Assembly: GCA_019635285.1 (NCBI GenBank)
Contig: JAHBZS010000031.1
Location: 1 to 55,632 of the forward strand
Length of the DNA: 55,632 nucleotides
Origin: Rubrivivax sp.
GTDB lineage: Bacteria > Pseudomonadota > Gammaproteobacteria > Burkholderiales > Burkholderiaceae_C
Reading direction: 5' to 3'
This document shows positions 1 through 11,913 of this stretch, piece by piece; the stretch's first letter is position 1; every line of letters begins with the position of its first letter. Below the pieces are notes generated by a model. That model worked only from the letters and a program-made list of their open reading frames with translations. It was not told the DNA's origin and did no database searches. Position numbers and translations under genes: made by a program.

Positions 1-6
1 CCGGCA

Positions 7-597
7 TTATCCCGTGCTGGCGCGGTCCGCGCCGACCCACTGCAAAGGCCACAGTCCGGCACGCCACTTCTGCAGCCACATCAGGCCCATCAGGGTCTTC
101 ATGTCGCTGAGTTCACCGGCCGCCGCGCGACGCTCCAGCTCCCCTTCGGTCAGCAGGCACAGCTCGATGAATTCGCCGTCGTCCAAGCGCCTGTCCCCCG
201 CGCTCAGGCCGCGCGCGAACCAGATCTCGATGCCTTCGGTGGAATAGGCAGGAGCGTTGTGCAGCACGCCCGCGCAAGCCCATTCGCGCGCCCGGTAGCC
301 GGTCTCTTCCAGCAGTTCGCGCTGCGCGCAGGCCAGCGTGGCCTCGCCCGCATCGATCTTGCCGGCCGGGAACTCCAGCAGCACCCGCGCCACCGGATAG
401 CGGAACTGCCGCTCCAGCACCAACCGCCCGTCGTCGAGCAGCGGCACGATCATCACCGCGCCGGGGTGCACCACATACTCGCGCGTGGCCGATGCGCCGT
501 CGGGCAGGCGCACGTCGTCGCGGCGCACTTCGAGAAAACTCCCCCTGGCGAGCACCCGGCCGCCCTGGCCGTGCTCGCGCAAGTGCGCGTCGCTCAC
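7..597 (-). CDS. NUDIX hydrolase, ADP-ribose pyrophosphatase-like
   Basis: A 196-residue protein with a complete Nudix box at about residues 79-101 (G79, E85, then RELLEETG), the Mg-binding signature that hydrolyses nucleoside diphosphates linked to another moiety. Length and the preceding beta-rich half with PAGKID fit the ADP-ribose/sugar-nucleotide pyrophosphatase branch; the exact substrate is inferred. The start is GTG, one base after the nuoN stop, with no clear Shine-Dalgarno sequence, so translation is probably coupled to nuoN. It is the last gene of the nuo transcript visible here and runs off close to the window edge. Confidence 0.9.
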   Translation of the reverse strand: MSDAHLREHGQGGRVLARGSFLEVRRDDVRLPDGASATREYVVHPGAVMIVPLLDDGRLVLERQFRYPVARVLLEFPAGKIDAGEATLACAQRELLEETGYRAREWACAGVLHNAPAYSTEGIEIWFARGLSAGDRRLDDGEFIELCLLTEGELERRAAAGELSDMKTLMGLMWLQKWRAGLWPLQWVGADRASTG

Positions 598-598
598 C

Positions 599-2080
599 TC
601 AGCTGGCCAGCGCCTTGACGATGGCGTCGCGGCACAGGTCCATCAGGCCGCCCGGCAGCAGGCCGAACAGCAGCACCGCCGCACCGTTGACCGCCAGCAG
701 CGCACTGACGCCGCGGCCGCGCGACAGGCCCTCGTCGCGCGTCGGCGCGTCGAAGTACATCACCTTGACGAGGCGCAGGTAGTAGTAGGCGCCGACCAGC
801 GACAGCAGCACGGCGATGACCGCCAGCCAGACGTAGGCGGCCTGGTTGGTGGAGATCAGCGCCTGCAGCACGGCCAGCTTGGCATAGAAGCCCACCAGCG
901 GCGGCACGCCGGCCAGCGAGAACATGAACGCCGTCATCACGCCGGCCACCCAGGGGCGGCGCTGCGCCAGCCCGCTCAGGTCGGCGATCTCTTCGCTCTC
1001 GAAGCCCTGCGACGACAGGTACAGGATCAGACCGAAGGTGCCCAGCGTCGTCAGCACGTAGGCCACGACGTAGAACATCGCGGAGCTGTAGGCATTGCCG
1101 GCGGAGAAGGTGTTGCCGCCGATGACGCCCGCGCTCATGCCCAGCAGCACCCAGCCCATCTGCGCGATGGTCGAATAGGCCAGCATGCGCTTCAGGTTGC
1201 TCTGCGCGATGGCCGCGAGATTGCCCACCACCATCGAGGCCACGGACAGCACGATGAACATCTGCTGCCAGTCCACCGCCAGGCCGGACATGCCGTCGAC
1301 CAGCAGGCGGATGGTGATGGCGAACGCGGCCAGCTTGGGCGCGCTGCCGATGAGCAGCGTCACCGCCGTCGGTGCGCCCTGGTAGACGTCGGGCACCCAC
1401 ATGTGGAAAGGCACCACGCCCAGCTTGAAGGCCAGGCCGGCCACCACGAAGACCACGCCGAAGGTCAGCACCTCCTTGTTCAGGCGTCCGGTGCCGATGG
1501 CCTTGAACACTTCCCCGAGGTCCAGCGAGCCGGTGGCGCCGTACATCATCGACAGGCCGTAGAGCAGGAAGCCGCTGGCCAGCGCGCCGAGCACGAAGTA
1601 CTTCATCGCCGCCTCGGTGGACACGCCGTGGTCGCGGCGCAGCGCCGTCAGCGCATACAGCGACAGGCTCATCAGCTCCAGGCCCAGGTAGACGACGAGG
1701 AAATTGTTCGCCGACACCATCACCAGCACGCCCAGGTAGACGAAGAGCGTGAGCGTGAAGTACTCGCCCTTGAGCATGTCGCGCGACGCCAGGTAGGGCT
1801 GCGCATAGGCGACGCTGACGATCAGCGCCACGGCGGAGAAGAAGGCCAGCAGGTGGCCCAGCGGATCGGCCACGACCAGGCCGTGCATGGCGTAGACCGT
1901 GACCCCACGGTCGAAGCTGACCAGGTGCCACACGCCGACCACGAGCAAGGTCGCCTGCGTCAGCCAGAAGGTGGGGCGGCGCATCGGGTCGCGCACCCAC
2001 AGGTCCACCAGCGTGATCACGCAGGCCATGACCAGCAGCAGGATCTCCGGATAGATGGCCGTCCAGTTCATCGCGTTCAT
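599..2080 (-). CDS. nuoN: NADH-quinone oxidoreductase subunit N
   Basis: Antiporter-like membrane subunit of complex I, 493 residues and about 14 hydrophobic segments. It carries the signature VPFHMWVPDVYQGAPTAV around the functional mid-membrane helices seen in NuoL/M/N, which take part in proton translocation. An upstream ATG exists at 2105-2107 but lies inside nuoM; the ATG at 2078-2080, one base after the nuoM TGA, gives the usual N-terminus and is preferred. It closes the nuo gene set; the next gene starts one base after its stop. Confidence 0.95.
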   Translation of the reverse strand: MNAMNWTAIYPEILLLVMACVITLVDLWVRDPMRRPTFWLTQATLLVVGVWHLVSFDRGVTVYAMHGLVVADPLGHLLAFFSAVALIVSVAYAQPYLASRDMLKGEYFTLTLFVYLGVLVMVSANNFLVVYLGLELMSLSLYALTALRRDHGVSTEAAMKYFVLGALASGFLLYGLSMMYGATGSLDLGEVFKAIGTGRLNKEVLTFGVVFVVAGLAFKLGVVPFHMWVPDVYQGAPTAVTLLIGSAPKLAAFAITIRLLVDGMSGLAVDWQQMFIVLSVASMVVGNLAAIAQSNLKRMLAYSTIAQMGWVLLGMSAGVIGGNTFSAGNAYSSAMFYVVAYVLTTLGTFGLILYLSSQGFESEEIADLSGLAQRRPWVAGVMTAFMFSLAGVPPLVGFYAKLAVLQALISTNQAAYVWLAVIAVLLSLVGAYYYLRLVKVMYFDAPTRDEGLSRGRGVSALLAVNGAAVLLFGLLPGGLMDLCRDAIVKALAS

Positions 2081-2081
2081 A

Positions 2082-3557
2082 TCAGTTGAGCTTGGACATG
2101 GCCACATGCTTGAGCAGTTCGCTCACCGAGACCTGCATGACGTCGGTGAAGGGCTTGGGGTACACGCCCATCCACAGCACCGCCACGGCCAGCAGCGCGA
2201 GCATCAGGAACTCGCGGCTGTTGATGTCGGTGAGTTCCTTCACGTGGTCGTTGCCGACGGCGCCGAAGTACACCCGCTTGACCATCCACAGCGTGTAGGC
2301 CGCGCCGGACACCAGCCCGGTGGCGGCCAGCAGCGCGATCCAGAAGTTGGCCTTGACGGCGCCCAGGATGACCATCCACTCGCCGACGAAACCGGCCGTG
2401 GCCGGCAGGCCGCAGTTGGCCATGGCGAACAGCACGGCGAAGGCGGTGAACTTGGGCATGGTGTTGACCACGCCGCCGTAATCGGCGATCTGCCGCGAAT
2501 GCACCCGGTCGTAGAGCACGCCGATGCACAGGAACATCGCGCCGGAGACGAAGCCGTGGCTGATCATCTGCACGATGCCGCCGGCCACGCCCAGTTCGTT
2601 GAAGATGAAGAAGCCCAGCGTGACGAAGCCCATGTGCGCGATCGACGAATACGCCACCAGCTTCTTCATGTCCTGCTGCACCAGCGCCACCAGCCCGATG
2701 TAGATCACCGCGATCAGGCTCAGCGCGATGATGAAGCCGGCCCATTCGCGGCTGGCGTCCGGCGCGATCGGCAGCGAGAAGCGCAGGAAGCCATAGGCGC
2801 CCAGCTTCAGCATGATGGCGGCCAGCACCACCGAACCGCCGGTCGGCGCCTCGACGTGGGCGTCGGGCAGCCAGGTGTGCACCGGCCACATCGGCACCTT
2901 GACCGAGAAGGCCGCGAAGAACGCGAAGAACAGCAGCACCTGCACGTTGGCCGGCAGCGGCAGCTTGTGCCAGGCAAGGATGTCGAAGCTGCCGCCCGAC
3001 TTGATGTACAGGTAGATCACCGCCACCAGCATCAGCAGCGAGCCGAGCAAGGTGTAGAGGAAGAACTTGAAGGCCGCATAGACGCGGTTCGGCCCGCCCC
3101 AGACGCCGATGATGATGTACATCGGGATCAGCGTGGCCTCGAAGAAGACGTAGAACAGCAGCCCGTCGAGCGCGGTGAACACGCCGACCATCAGGCCCGA
3201 CAGGATCAGGAACGCGCCCATGTACTGGTTGACGCGCTTCGTGATCACCTCCCAGCCGGCGATGACGACGATGACGGTGATGAAGGCGGTGAGCAGCACG
3301 AACCACACCGAGATGCCGTCGACGCCGAGCTTGTAGTTGACGTTGAAGCGCGTGATCCAGGGCAGGTTCTCCTGGAACTGCATCGCGGCGGTGCGGCTGT
3401 CGAAGCCGGTGATCAGCGGAATCGTGACCAGGAAGCTGGCGATCGCCGCCATCAGCGCCAGCCAGCGCACGGCGCCGACCTGCTGGTCGCGGCCCAGCGC
3501 CAGCAGCACGGCGCCCGAGACGATCGGCAGCCAGATGGCGACACTCAAAAGACCCAT
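2082..3557 (-). CDS. nuoM: NADH-quinone oxidoreductase subunit M
   Basis: Complex I membrane-arm subunit, 491 residues and about 14 transmembrane helices, related to Mrp-type cation antiporters. Visible family marks are the VPMWPVHTWLPDAHVEAP stretch and the following helix with a conserved lysine (MLKLGAYG). It moves protons in the inner membrane together with NuoL and NuoN. It lies 27 bases after nuoL, and a GGAGAACAA Shine-Dalgarno region precedes its ATG. No anomalies seen. Confidence 0.97.
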   Translation of the reverse strand: MGLLSVAIWLPIVSGAVLLALGRDQQVGAVRWLALMAAIASFLVTIPLITGFDSRTAAMQFQENLPWITRFNVNYKLGVDGISVWFVLLTAFITVIVVIAGWEVITKRVNQYMGAFLILSGLMVGVFTALDGLLFYVFFEATLIPMYIIIGVWGGPNRVYAAFKFFLYTLLGSLLMLVAVIYLYIKSGGSFDILAWHKLPLPANVQVLLFFAFFAAFSVKVPMWPVHTWLPDAHVEAPTGGSVVLAAIMLKLGAYGFLRFSLPIAPDASREWAGFIIALSLIAVIYIGLVALVQQDMKKLVAYSSIAHMGFVTLGFFIFNELGVAGGIVQMISHGFVSGAMFLCIGVLYDRVHSRQIADYGGVVNTMPKFTAFAVLFAMANCGLPATAGFVGEWMVILGAVKANFWIALLAATGLVSGAAYTLWMVKRVYFGAVGNDHVKELTDINSREFLMLALLAVAVLWMGVYPKPFTDVMQVSVSELLKHVAMSKLN

Positions 3558-3584
3558 TTGTTGTTCTCCGTGGCGGCCGTGGTG

Positions 3585-5618
3585 TCAGCGGGCCATCAGG
3601 CCCGACAGGTAAGGCCACAGCTGCCAGCTCAGCAGCGCGAACACGCCGAGCACCATCACCAGCGCGTACCAGTAGAGGAAGCCGGTCTGCAGCTGGCGCA
3701 CGGCGCCGCCCAAACCGCCGACCGCGCGCGCCGACCCGTTGATCAGGCCGTCGATCAGGCCCTGATCGCCACCCTTCCACAGCCCCAAGCCCACGCCGCG
3801 CGCCAGAGCCGCGAGCACGTTCTCGTTGAACCAGTCGAAGTAGTACTTGTGGTCGAGCAGGCGGTAGAGCCAGCCGAAGCGCGCCTGCAGCGCCGCCGGC
3901 ACCGCGGTCCACTGCATGTACAGCGCCCAGGCGACGACCACGCCGGCGACCGTCAGCCAGAACGGCAAGGTGCCGAGCGCATGCAGCGCCATCGCCGCGG
4001 CGCCGTGGAATTCCTCGGCCATCTCGTGCAGCGCCGGGTGGCGCGCCGCGTCGATGAAGACCGAATCCTTGAAGAACGCGCCGTAGAGCATCGGCTCGAT
4101 CAGCAGATAGCCGATGAACACCGACGGGATGGCCAGCAGCACCAGCGGCACCCAGACCACCGCCGGCGACTCGTGCGGCTCGTGCACGTGCAGGTGGCCG
4201 TGTTCGTCCGGATGGTCGTGCTCGCCCGGGAAGGGTTTGTGGCGGAAGCGCTCCGGCCCGTGGAACACCAGGAAGTACATGCGGAAGCTGTACAGCGCGG
4301 TGACGAAGACGCTGGCCATGACCGCGAAGTAGGCGAAGCCGGCGCCGGGCAGGTGGCTGAAGTGCACCGCCTCGATGATGCTGTCCTTGGAATAGAAGCC
4401 CGAGAAGAACGGCACCGCGATCAGCGCCGCCGAGCCCAGCAGCGAGGTGATCCAGGTGATGGGCATGTACTTGCGCAGGCCGCCCATGTTGCGGATGTCC
4501 TGGTCGTGGTGCATGCCGATGATCACCGAGCCCGCGGCCAGGAACAGCAGCGCCTTGAAGAAGGCGTGCGTCATCAGGTGGAACACGGCCACCGAGTAGG
4601 CCGACGCGCCCAGCGCCACCGTCATGTAGCCCAGCTGCGACAGCGTGGAGTAGGCGACCACGCGCTTGATGTCGTTCTGGATCACGCCCAGGAAGCCCAT
4701 GAACAGCGCGGTGATGGCGCCGATCACCAGCACGAAGCTCAGCGCGGTGTCCGACAGCTCGAACAGCGGCGACATGCGCGTGACCATGAAGATGCCCGCC
4801 GTGACCATGGTCGCGGCGTGGATCAGCGCCGAGATCGGCGTCGGGCCTTCCATCGAATCGGGCAGCCACACATGCAGCGGCACCTGCGCGCTCTTGCCCA
4901 TGGCGCCGATGAACAGGCAGATGCAGATCACCGTGATCAGCATCCAGTCGTTGCCGGGGAACGGCAGCTTGGCCAGTTCGCCGGCCTTGGCGAAGGTCTC
5001 GGTGTAGCTCAGCGTGCCCGCATAGGCGACGATCAGGCCGATGCCGAGGATGAAGCCGAAGTCGCCGACGCGGTTGACCAAGAAGGCCTTCATGTTGGCG
5101 AAGATCGCCGTCGGCTTCTGGTAGTAGTAGCCGATCAGCAGGTACGACACCAGACCCACCGCCTCCCAGCCGAAGAACAGCTGCAGGAAGTTGTTGCTCA
5201 TCACCAGCATGAGCATGCTGAAGGTGAACAGCGAGATGTAGCTGAAGAAGCGCTGGTAGCCGCCGGGCGAGGTGTCGTCGTCGGCCATGTAGCCGATGGT
5301 GTAGATGTGCACCATCAGCGAGACGAAGGTGACGACGCACATCATCATCGCCGACAGGCCGTCGATGAGGAAGCCGACTTCCATCTTCAGCCCGCCGATC
5401 ACCATCCATTCGTAGACGGTGGCGTTGAAGCGCGCGCCGTGCAAGACGTCGTTCAGCACCAGCGCCGAGCCGATGAAGGAGATGGTGACGCCGATGATCG
5501 TGACCCAGTGGGCACCCGCCCGGCCGACCTTCGAGCCGGCGAGGCCGGCGATCATCGAGCCGGCCAGCGGCGCCAGCGCGATCAACAACAGCAGGTTGGG
5601 GTTCAGCGTGGCCGCCAT
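3585..5618 (-). CDS. nuoL: NADH-quinone oxidoreductase subunit L
   Basis: Largest membrane subunit of complex I, 677 residues, with an antiporter-like core and a C-terminal extension that in the family forms the long lateral helix along the membrane arm. The conserved VPLHVWLPDSMEGPTPIS motif lies in the first half. A His/Asp/Glu-rich hydrophilic loop at roughly residues 460-490 (HDHPDEHGHLHVHEPHE) is longer than in many homologues and could be a metal-binding or disordered loop. It starts three bases after the nuoK stop. Confidence 0.97.
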   Translation of the reverse strand: MAATLNPNLLLLIALAPLAGSMIAGLAGSKVGRAGAHWVTIIGVTISFIGSALVLNDVLHGARFNATVYEWMVIGGLKMEVGFLIDGLSAMMMCVVTFVSLMVHIYTIGYMADDDTSPGGYQRFFSYISLFTFSMLMLVMSNNFLQLFFGWEAVGLVSYLLIGYYYQKPTAIFANMKAFLVNRVGDFGFILGIGLIVAYAGTLSYTETFAKAGELAKLPFPGNDWMLITVICICLFIGAMGKSAQVPLHVWLPDSMEGPTPISALIHAATMVTAGIFMVTRMSPLFELSDTALSFVLVIGAITALFMGFLGVIQNDIKRVVAYSTLSQLGYMTVALGASAYSVAVFHLMTHAFFKALLFLAAGSVIIGMHHDQDIRNMGGLRKYMPITWITSLLGSAALIAVPFFSGFYSKDSIIEAVHFSHLPGAGFAYFAVMASVFVTALYSFRMYFLVFHGPERFRHKPFPGEHDHPDEHGHLHVHEPHESPAVVWVPLVLLAIPSVFIGYLLIEPMLYGAFFKDSVFIDAARHPALHEMAEEFHGAAAMALHALGTLPFWLTVAGVVVAWALYMQWTAVPAALQARFGWLYRLLDHKYYFDWFNENVLAALARGVGLGLWKGGDQGLIDGLINGSARAVGGLGGAVRQLQTGFLYWYALVMVLGVFALLSWQLWPYLSGLMAR

Positions 5619-5621
5619 CGC

Positions 5622-5939
5622 TCAGCCCTTGAGTGCGTCGAGCTCGTCGACATTGATCGTGGAGCGGTTGCGGAACAGCACCACCAGGATCGCCAGGCCG
5701 ATGGCCGATTCGGCCGCGGCGACGGTGAGGATGAAGAACACGAACACCTGCCCCGCCATGTCGCCCAGGAAGTGCGAGAAGGCGATGAAGTTCAGGTTCA
5801 CCGCCAGCAGCATCAGTTCGATGGCCATCAGCAGCACGATCAGGTTCTTGCGGTTCAGGAAGATGCCGACGACCGACAGCGCGAAGAGGATGCCGCCCAG
5901 CGACAAGAAGTGGCCGAGCGTGACGCTACCCAGGTTCAT
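5622..5939 (-). CDS. nuoK: NADH-quinone oxidoreductase subunit K
   Basis: Small three-helix complex I subunit of 105 residues with the conserved membrane acidic residues in the [15 protein letters not shown] segment, which form part of the central hydrophilic axis of the membrane arm. The ATG overlaps the nuoJ stop as ATGA, so translation is probably coupled. The length is ordinary for the family. Confidence 0.97.
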   Translation of the reverse strand: MNLGSVTLGHFLSLGGILFALSVVGIFLNRKNLIVLLMAIELMLLAVNLNFIAFSHFLGDMAGQVFVFFILTVAAAESAIGLAILVVLFRNRSTINVDELDALKG

Positions 5940-6565
5940 GCGGGCCCCTTCTCGCCGTCCGGCGCGGCAGGCAGTTCGATGGTCGGCCGCATCTTCACCA
6001 GGCGCAGGCGCTCGGACTTGCGCACCTTGACCTGCTCGCTCGGGTCGGTGCGGCGGCTGTCCTTGCGCTGGCGCAGCGTCAGCGCGATGGCGGCGATGAT
6101 GGCCACCAGCAGCAGCACCGCCGCCACCTGCAGCGGGTACAGGTAGTGGGTGTAGATCTCGATGCCCAGCATCTTGCTGTTGCCCAGCTTCAGCTCCATC
6201 GGGTCGGGCGGTGCGGCCTGCGTCAGGCGGAAGCCGCCCATCAGCACCAGCGCCATCTCCAGCGCGATCAGCGCACCGATGAAGCCGGCCAGCGGAAAGT
6301 GCTTCCAGAAGCCTTCGCGCACCGCCGCGGCATCGACGTCGAGCATCATGACGACGAACAGGAACAGCACCATCACCGCGCCGACGTACACCAGCACCAG
6401 CACGATGGCCAGGAACTCGGCGCGCAGCAGCATCCAGATGCACGACGCGGTGGCGAAGGCCAGCACCAGGAACAGCGCCGCATGCACGGTGCTGCGCGCG
6501 GTGATGACGCGGAAGGCCGCGAACAGCAGCACGAACGAGAAAACGTAGAACAGCGCGCTCGACAT
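5936..6565 (-). CDS. nuoJ: NADH-quinone oxidoreductase subunit J
   Basis: Complex I membrane subunit of 209 residues: five predicted helices, then a charged cytoplasmic tail of about 45 residues rich in Lys/Arg. The start is the ATG at 6563-6565, giving [10 protein letters not shown]; an in-frame ATG 30 codons upstream would add a basic, non-hydrophobic leader not typical of NuoJ. The helix segment [17 protein letters not shown] carries the pi-bulge region used in coupling in known structures. It lies 31 bases after nuoI and overlaps nuoK by four bases. Confidence 0.95.
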   Translation of the reverse strand: MSSALFYVFSFVLLFAAFRVITARSTVHAALFLVLAFATASCIWMLLRAEFLAIVLVLVYVGAVMVLFLFVVMMLDVDAAAVREGFWKHFPLAGFIGALIALEMALVLMGGFRLTQAAPPDPMELKLGNSKMLGIEIYTHYLYPLQVAAVLLLVAIIAAIALTLRQRKDSRRTDPSEQVKVRKSERLRLVKMRPTIELPAAPDGEKGPA

Positions 6566-6596
6566 GATCTTGGGTGGCGCCCGAAGTCCCGCTGGC

Positions 6597-7094
6597 TCAG
6601 CGGTACTTGGCGTCGGCCTCCTTCGCGGCAGCGATTTCTTTTTCGTAGCGGTCACCCACGGCCAGCAGCATGTCCTTGGTGAAGTAAAGGTCGCCGCGCT
6701 TTTCGCCGTGGTATTCGAAGATGTGCGTCTCGACGATCGAATCGACCGGGCAGCTTTCTTCGCAGAAGCCGCAGAAGATGCACTTGGTCAGGTCGATGTC
6801 GTAGCGCGTGGTGCGGCGCGAGCCATCGTCGCGCACGTCGGACTCGATGGTGATGGCCATCGCCGGGCACACCGCCTCGCACAGCTTGCAGGCGATGCAG
6901 CGCTCTTCGCCGTTGTCGTAGCGACGCAGCGCGTGCAGGCCACGGAAGCGCGGGCTGAGCGGCGTCTTCTCCTCGGGGAACTGCACCGTGATCTTGCGCG
7001 CCAGGAAGTACTTGCCCGTGATGCGCATGCCCTTGAACAGCTCCGTGAGCATGAAGCTGGACAGGAAGTCCTTGAACGAGGTGGTGGATGACAT
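6597..7094 (-). CDS. nuoI: NADH-quinone oxidoreductase subunit I, 8Fe ferredoxin
   Basis: Peripheral-arm subunit of 165 residues that carries the two [4Fe-4S] clusters N6a and N6b. Both binding motifs are visible, [12 protein letters not shown] and [12 protein letters not shown], each followed by the distal cysteine arrangement of 2[4Fe-4S] ferredoxins. The N-terminal 30 residues form the amphipathic membrane-contact region. A strong GAGGAGG Shine-Dalgarno site sits 9-10 bases before the ATG, and nuoH ends 16 bases upstream. Confidence 0.97.
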   Translation of the reverse strand: MSSTTSFKDFLSSFMLTELFKGMRITGKYFLARKITVQFPEEKTPLSPRFRGLHALRRYDNGEERCIACKLCEAVCPAMAITIESDVRDDGSRRTTRYDIDLTKCIFCGFCEESCPVDSIVETHIFEYHGEKRGDLYFTKDMLLAVGDRYEKEIAAAKEADAKYR

Positions 7095-7110
7095 GTTCGG
7101 CTCCTCCTCG

Positions 7111-8175
7111 TCACCAGATGCTGAAGGGTGACTGGATCCACAGGCCCACCACCACCAGCCACACCAGCGTGACGGGAATGAAGATCTTCCAGCCCAGGCG
7201 CATGATCTGGTCGTAGCGGTAGCGCGGGAAGGTGGCGCGCACCCACAGGAACATGGTCACGACGACGAAGGTCTTCAGGATGATCCAGCCCCAGCCCGGC
7301 AGCCAGTTGAAGGGCGCGGAGTCGATCGGGGGCAGCCAGCCGCCCAGGAACATGATCACCGTCAGCATCGACACCAGGATCATGTTGGCGTACTCGGCCA
7401 GGAAGAACATCGCGAAGGACATGCCCGAGTACTCGATCATGTGGCCGGCGACGATTTCCGATTCGCCCTCGACGACGTCGAAGGGGTGGCGGTTGGTTTC
7501 CGCCAGGCCGGAGATGAAATACACCAGGAAGATCGGCAGCAGCGGCAGCCAGTTCCACGACAGGAAGTTCAGCCCCATGTCGGCGAAGCGGCCCTTGTCC
7601 TGGCCGAGCACGATGTCGCTCATGTTCATGCTGGCCGAGACCATCAGCACCACCACCAGCGCGAAGCCCATCGCGATCTCGTAGCTGACCATCTGCGCCG
7701 ATGCGCGCAGCGCACCCAGGAAGGCGTACTTCGAGTTGCTGGCCCAGCCGGCGATGATCACGCCGTAGACCTCCAGCGAGGTGATGGCCATGAGGAACAG
7801 CAGCCCCGCATTGATGTCGGCCAGCGCCACCTCGGGGCCGAAGGGGATGACCACCCACGCGACCAGCGCCGGCATGATGGTCATCACCGGGCCCAGGAAG
7901 AACAACGGCTTGTTGGCCGCGGTGGGGCGGATGATCTCCTTGAAGATCAGCTTCACCGCGTCGGCGATCGGCGTCAGCAGGCCGAAGGGGCCGACGCGGT
8001 TCGGGCCCGGGCGCAGCTGCGTGAAGCCGATGCCCTTGCGCTCCCACAGCGTCAGGTAGGCGACGCAGCCCATCAGCGGCGCCAGCAGCGCAACGATCTT
8101 GATCAGGCTCCAGACCACGGCCCAGAGCGTCGCGCCCATCAGCGACACGCCGTATTGATTGACGGATTCGAGCAT
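7111..8175 (-). CDS. nuoH: NADH-quinone oxidoreductase subunit H
   Basis: Complex I subunit at the quinone entry site, 354 residues and about eight transmembrane helices. The cytoplasmic loop with GPNRVGPFG and the acidic [15 protein letters not shown] stretch are the conserved marks that line the quinone chamber and start the hydrophilic axis. The ATG is nine bases after the nuoG stop. Confidence 0.97.
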   Translation of the reverse strand: MLESVNQYGVSLMGATLWAVVWSLIKIVALLAPLMGCVAYLTLWERKGIGFTQLRPGPNRVGPFGLLTPIADAVKLIFKEIIRPTAANKPLFFLGPVMTIMPALVAWVVIPFGPEVALADINAGLLFLMAITSLEVYGVIIAGWASNSKYAFLGALRASAQMVSYEIAMGFALVVVLMVSASMNMSDIVLGQDKGRFADMGLNFLSWNWLPLLPIFLVYFISGLAETNRHPFDVVEGESEIVAGHMIEYSGMSFAMFFLAEYANMILVSMLTVIMFLGGWLPPIDSAPFNWLPGWGWIILKTFVVVTMFLWVRATFPRYRYDQIMRLGWKIFIPVTLVWLVVVGLWIQSPFSIW

Positions 8176-8184
8176 GCAGCTTCC

Positions 8185-10502
8185 TCAGACCCGGGTGACC
8201 TGGACCGGGCCGAACATCGCGCCCAGCGTGGCCGTGTCGGCATGCCCGGCGGGCACGCGCACCACCCCGGGCGCGAGGCCCGGGTCTTCCGCCGCGGCGA
8301 TGAGCAGGGTGTGTTCGCCCTGCACGATGCGCACCGCATCGCCGCGCTTCAGCCCCAGCTCGGCCCACAGCCCGCTGGGCAGGCTGGCTACCGGCGGGCG
8401 CGCATCGGCCGTCTGCTGCAGCGACTCGGCACGACGCACCAGCGCGTCGGCGGCATAGATCGGCACGTCGGCCAGGCGCTCCAGTCCGCCGGCCGGCGCG
8501 GCCAGCGATGCCGGCAGCGCGGCCCGGTTGTCCAGCCGCGCAGCCAGCGCGGCTGCATCGCCGATGGCTTCGACCCGCACCTGCTCGGCGTTGTCCTGCT
8601 GGAAGCCGTCCAGGCCGAGCAGGTTGCCCAGCACGCGCAGCACCTTCCAGGCCGGGCGAGCCTCGCCCAGCGGCGGCACCACGCCGGTGAAGGCCTGCAG
8701 CCGGCCTTCGGCGTTGATGAAGCTGCCCGCCGTTTCAGTGAAGGGCGCGATCGGCAGCAGCACGTCGGCGTTCTCGACCACGGCGTCCTTGAAGCAGGTC
8801 AGCGCCACCACCAGGCCGCTGCGCTGCAACGCGGTGCGCGCCGCGGCCGCATCGGCGGCGTCCAGCTCGGGCTCGACGTTGAGCAGCAGCAGCGCGGGCA
8901 TGCCCTGCGACAGCATCTGTCCGGCATGCAGGCCGCCGGCGCCCGGCAAGGCACCGACCAGCTGGGCGCCGACGCTGTTGGCGGCCTCGCCCAGGTAGCC
9001 GACGGTCGCGCCGGTCTGCTCGGCAATCCAGTTCGCCAGCGCCAGCAGCTGCGTGGCCTGCGGGTGCTGCGCGGCGGCATTGCCCAGCAGCAGCGCCTTG
9101 CGCTCGGCGCCCAGCAGCGACGCCGCGATGGCGTTGGCGTCGTCGCTGGCCTGGCCCGGCAGCGGCGCGGCGATGCCCTTCTGCGCGGCCACCGCCGCGG
9201 CCACGTCGGCCAGCGATTGCGCCCAGGCCGAGGGCGCGACGATCAGGCTGCGGCCCAGCGACATGGCCCAGTCGTCGTCCAGCGCATGCAGCCGGTGGAT
9301 CTGCCCGCCCTTGCGCGCCGCCTGGCGCAGCCGCTGCGCAAACAGCGGATGGTCCTTGCGCAGGAACGAGCCGATGACCAGCGCCGATTGCAGGGTCGAC
9401 AGCGACGCGATGGAGGTGCCCAGCCAGCGTGCGGAACCCGACAGCGCGGTGTTGCCGAAGTCGGCATGGCGCGTGCGGACGTCGATGTTCTCGCTGCCCA
9501 GGCCGCGCACCAGGCCGGCCAGCAGATGCAGTTCCTCCAGCGTGCTGTGCGGCGTGGCCAGCGCGCCGATGCCGGCGGCACCGAACTCGGCCTTGATGCT
9601 CTTCAGCCCGTCGGCCACGTAGCCGAGCGCGGTGTTCCAGTCCACCGTCTGCCACTGCCCGCCCTGCTTGATCATCGGCGCGGTCAGCCGCGATGCGCTG
9701 TTCAGCGCCTCGTAGCTGAAGCGGTCGCGATCGGCGAGCCAGCACTCGTTGACTTCTTCGTTCTCCAGCGGCACCACGCGCAGCACCTTGGGGCCCTTGG
9801 CCTGCACGATCAGGTTGGCGCCGGTGGAGTCGTGCGGACTGATGCTGCGGCGGCGTGCCAGCTCCCAGGTACGCGCGCTGTAGCGGAACGGCTTGCTGGT
9901 CAGCGCGCCCACCGGGCAGATGTCGATCATGTTGCCCGACAGCTCGGAATCGACGGTGCGGCCCTTGACCGTGGTGATCTCGGAATGTTCGCCGCGATGG
10001 ATCATGCCGAGTTCCATCACGCCGGCCACTTCCTGGCCGAAGCGCACGCAGCGCGTGCAGTGGATGCAGCGGCTCATCTCCTGCATGGAGATCAGCGGCC
10101 CCACGTCCTTGTGGAAGACGACGCGCTTTTCCTCGTTGTAGCGCGAGGCCGAGGCGCCGTAGCCCACCGCCAGGTCCTGCAGCTGGCACTCGCCGCCCTG
10201 GTCGCAGATCGGGCAGTCCAGCGGATGGTTGATGAGCAGGAACTCCATCACCGCCTGTTGGGCCTTCAGCGCCTTCTCGCTCTTGGTGTGCACCACCATG
10301 CCCTGCGTCACCGGCGTGGCGCAGGCCGGCATCGGCTTGGGCGCCTTCTCGATGTCCACCAGGCACATGCGGCAGTTGGCCGCGATGCTGAGCTTCTTGT
10401 GGTAGCAGAAATGCGGCACGTACACGCCGGCGGCGTCGGCCGCATGCATGACCATGCTGCCGGGCGCAACGCTGACGGCCTTGCCGTCGAGCTGAAGTTC
10501 GA

Positions 10503-10506
<4 letters not shown>
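8185..10506 (-). CDS. nuoG: NADH-quinone oxidoreductase subunit G
   Basis: Largest peripheral subunit, 773 residues. The N-terminal ferredoxin-like domain holds the N1b [2Fe-2S] cysteines ([15 protein letters not shown]), followed by the His/Cys-ligated N5 motif ([14 protein letters not shown]) and N4 ([11 protein letters not shown]); the rest is the degenerate molybdopterin-oxidoreductase fold that no longer binds a cofactor in complex I. The ATG overlaps the nuoF TGA as ATGA. The C-terminal third is Ala-rich and divergent, as usual for this subunit. Confidence 0.96.
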
Positions 10507-11855
<1,349 letters not shown>

Positions 11856-11913
11856 TGCAGGACCCTCCGCACATCGTGCGCCGGGGTGAGCGCTTGGCAA
11901 CGGACCGGTGCGC

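Noticed and set aside
2055-6146. A 4-kb open frame on the plus strand, antisense to nuoM/L/K/J
   Set aside because: Its product is a His/Gln/Arg/Asp-rich string with no domain; it results from codon bias in GC-rich genes. The nuo genes on the other strand are unmistakable.
6566-6596. Regulatory element between nuoI and nuoJ
   Set aside because: Only 31 bases, with no clear repeat or promoter; an ordinary operon spacer.
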